Part shown: positions 52,301-53,929 of the stretch, piece after piece
How positions within the stretch are numbered: the stretch's first letter is position 1
Layout: each line of letters opens with the position of its first letter
Source: Clostridia bacterium
GTDB taxonomy: Bacteria > Bacillota > Clostridia > Christensenellales > Borkfalkiaceae
DNA: 53,929 nt
Assembly (NCBI GenBank): GCA_017415505.1
Contig: JAFQGG010000017.1
Coordinates: 1 to 53,929 of the forward strand
Direction of reading: 5' to 3'
Notes under the pieces: generated by a model
Told to the model about the DNA's origin: nothing
Seen by the model: the letters and a program-made list of their open reading frames with translations, nothing else
The model's database searches: none
Made by a program: the position numbers and the translations under genes

Positions 52301-53929
52301 GTTAGTTTTTGATATAGCTTCATAAGCTCGGCAACGCACTCGCTCTCCGTCATCTTGATTGAAAATCCGTACGCGCTCATTACCGCTTTATCGTTCGCTT
52401 GATGCGCCTTGCGAAGCTCGGGTGGCATCGTCACCTCGTCGTACAAGTCCGCAAGCGAGCAATCGGGATACAACGCCCGCGCGTCTAAAATTGCTTGCGC
52501 CGTTCCTTCAATTTTCGCCTTTTGTTCTTCCGTAACCTCGCACCACGGGAAATTATTATAAACAATTTCTTTTGAATATCTATATCGCATTTCCAATCTA
52601 CCGCATACGGCTCTCATCCATGCCATATGTATATTAGAGGTTAATACGCCAAAATGATATAAATTCGCCTCGGGGATTATATGAACTGAATCCGAAGCTA
52701 TAATGTGGGGATTGATAAACCCAATAGGTACATATTTGCGTTTTTCTGATGATACACGCGGAATAAGTAAATAATTACCTTTCGGCATATTTTCCACATG
52801 AAAACGCGTAGGCGTATCCGCTAATTTTACCGTACCAGCACTTGGGCTGGAAAGGCGATAATCTCTTACTGCTTGAACACGTTTCATACATTCAGGCATT
52901 TTCCGCAACTCATTCGGCGGACATTCGCCCAACCATAAGCAATAACGATAATAACGGTTAATAAATTCGTGTGAACCTATCCAAGGTCTAAACCATTTTT
53001 CGGATTGAGGTTCTTTTTTTATAAATTCCTTTTTCTCTTCTTCGGTAAATAAATAATATCCACCGTCAATAGGCTTATTCCCTATACCAATTTTGGGAAT
53101 ATCACAAATGGGATTACTTCGGCTTTCAATAAAGATATTTTCCGCATTGAGCAAATACGCATTTATATTTTCTACGATTTGCGGTCTATCCGAGGAATAA
53201 ATCACTTTCGGACGGGTGTTATCTCCAACACTAAAACCAATAATAACACAATGAACATGCGCTTTAATACTCGCTTCGCTATCCCAACGGAAGGTTTGGT
53301 GCGCAAAGTCGATATGCACTCCGTTTTCAAAAAGCGGTTTCCAAAGATTGGCAACGCTTTCGCCTTGCGATACGGAATTTGTGGAAACGAGAGCGCAACG
53401 AATACCCGTATTTTTAATTAAATCCGCCGACTTTTTATACCAACAAGCCACGTAATCAAGATTGCCTGCGTTTTTCCATTTCGAGCTAAAAATATTCAAC
53501 AAGTCCGTTTTTTGCTCCGTGGACATCAATCTTGCACCCACGAACGGCGGGTTGCCCATGATATAGGAAAGTTCATTTTTAGGTACTATATCTTCCCAAT
53601 TAAGGCGCAGGGCGTTGCCCTCGACGATATTCGCATACGATTTGAGGGGAAGGAAGTCGAGCGAGGTATGCGCGATTTCTTCCGTTTCTTTGAGCATTTG
53701 GCTTTCGGCGATCCAAAGTGCCGTTTTTGCCACCGTTACGGCAAAATCGTTGATTTCTATTCCGTAAAATTGCTTTATCGACACTTTTATGAGGTCGTAG
53801 CCGATTGCGATTTGGTCGCCCAAAATAATTTTGAGTGCTTCGTTTTCGAGTCTACGCAGGGAAATATACGTTTCCGTCAAGAAATTTCCGCTCCCGCAAG
53901 CGGGGTCTAAAAAGTTCAAACTTTGGAGC
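52291..53929 (-). CDS. MmeI-like DNA adenine methyltransferase, 3' part only
   Basis: At least 542 codons are visible; the gene continues past the window end, so the 5' part is missing. Class I SAM-binding FLDPACGSGNFLTETY stands at the visible start. The catalytic motif IV is GNPPF (about 125 residues later). A target-recognition-like region follows with SEKWFRPWIGSHEFINRYYRYCLWLGE and ENMPKGNYLLIPRVSSEKRKYVPIGF. The C-terminal helices are YNNFPWCEVTEEQKAKIEGTAQAILDARALYPDCSLADLYD. This order matches MmeI-type (type IIL) restriction-modification enzymes, in which nuclease, methylase and TRD are fused. Whether the N-terminal nuclease exists cannot be seen. Confidence 0.9.
   Translation of the reverse strand, partial: LQSLNFLDPACGSGNFLTETYISLRRLENEALKIILGDQIAIGYDLIKVSIKQFYGIEINDFAVTVAKTALWIAESQMLKETEEIAHTSLDFLPLKSYANIVEGNALRLNWEDIVPKNELSYIMGNPPFVGARLMSTEQKTDLLNIFSSKWKNAGNLDYVACWYKKSADLIKNTGIRCALVSTNSVSQGESVANLWKPLFENGVHIDFAHQTFRWDSEASIKAHVHCVIIGFSVGDNTRPKVIYSSDRPQIVENINAYLLNAENIFIESRSNPICDIPKIGIGNKPIDGGYYLFTEEEKKEFIKKEPQSEKWFRPWIGSHEFINRYYRYCLWLGECPPNELRKMPECMKRVQAVRDYRLSSPSAGTVKLADTPTRFHVENMPKGNYLLIPRVSSEKRKYVPIGFINPHIIASDSVHIIPEANLYHFGVLTSNIHMAWMRAVCGRLEMRYRYSKEIVYNNFPWCEVTEEQKAKIEGTAQAILDARALYPDCSLADLYDEVTMPPELRKAHQANDKAVMSAYGFSIKMTESECVAELMKLYQKLTSK

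Overview
The window looks like chromosomal DNA of a low-to-moderate GC, Gram-positive, gut-type Clostridia (Firmicutes/Bacillota). What is seen: strong AGGAGG-type ribosome sites, many near-consensus TTGACA/TATAAT promoters, AddAB instead of RecBCD, short HisG with HisZ, type III pantothenate kinase, an ECF S-component, CdaA, a DUF4364 protein and a TIGR03905 TSCPD protein. Placement within an uncultured lineage (for example Christensenellales/Borkfalkiaceae-like) is only an inference from overall style. Most genes lie on the minus strand.

Layout. 0.2-7.3 kb: a YihY/BrkB membrane protein, a very cysteine-rich 137-residue protein, guaB-guaA behind a small membrane-anchored protein, a lipoprotein, and a PlsC-type acyltransferase with an internal zinc ribbon. 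7.4-17.2 kb: a compact serC-serA-hisZGDCBHAF-hisIE cluster, apparently one transcription unit from a promoter before serC to a terminator after hisIE. 17.3-21.5 kb: an ECF S-component, coaX, homoserine dehydrogenase and a UPF0597/cysteine desulfidase-like protein. 21.6-26.4 kb: small genes (Cys-rich membrane peptide, NUDIX, His-less HPr-like protein, DUF4364, TSCPD, XRE regulator, zinc-ribbon membrane protein), then purH. 26.7-27.2 kb: six tRNA genes (Gly, Arg, His, Gln, Lys, Lys). 27.2-28.5 kb: decayed DNA with a broken integrase, half an EamA transporter and an SGNH hydrolase fragment, consistent with a relic of an element inserted at a tRNA-Lys gene. 28.7-31.8 kb: nagA, a YgjV-like remnant, a PRC-barrel protein and a membrane protein. 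31.9-38.5 kb: addB-addA. 38.7-46 kb: a lipoprotein, an alpha/beta hydrolase, aspartokinase, cdaA followed by a tiny transmembrane ORF, holA and a ComEC core. 46-53.9 kb: a 1885-residue DUF4011-type helicase, a TerB-like protein and the C-terminal part of an MmeI-like DNA methyltransferase that runs off the window, a plausible defence neighbourhood.

How the genes fit together. The metabolic core converts 3-phosphoglycerate to phosphoserine, makes histidine and guanine nucleotides, closes purine synthesis with PurH, and supplies CoA from imported pantothenate. The aspartate family is represented by lysC and hom. The most unusual points are the cysteine-rich protein, cdaA with a minimal CdaR-like anchor, the HPr-like protein without any histidine, GuaA without its glutaminase domain, an XRE operator built into a consensus promoter, a dispersed 16-bp repeat in and near addAB, and the helicase/methyltransferase end of the window.
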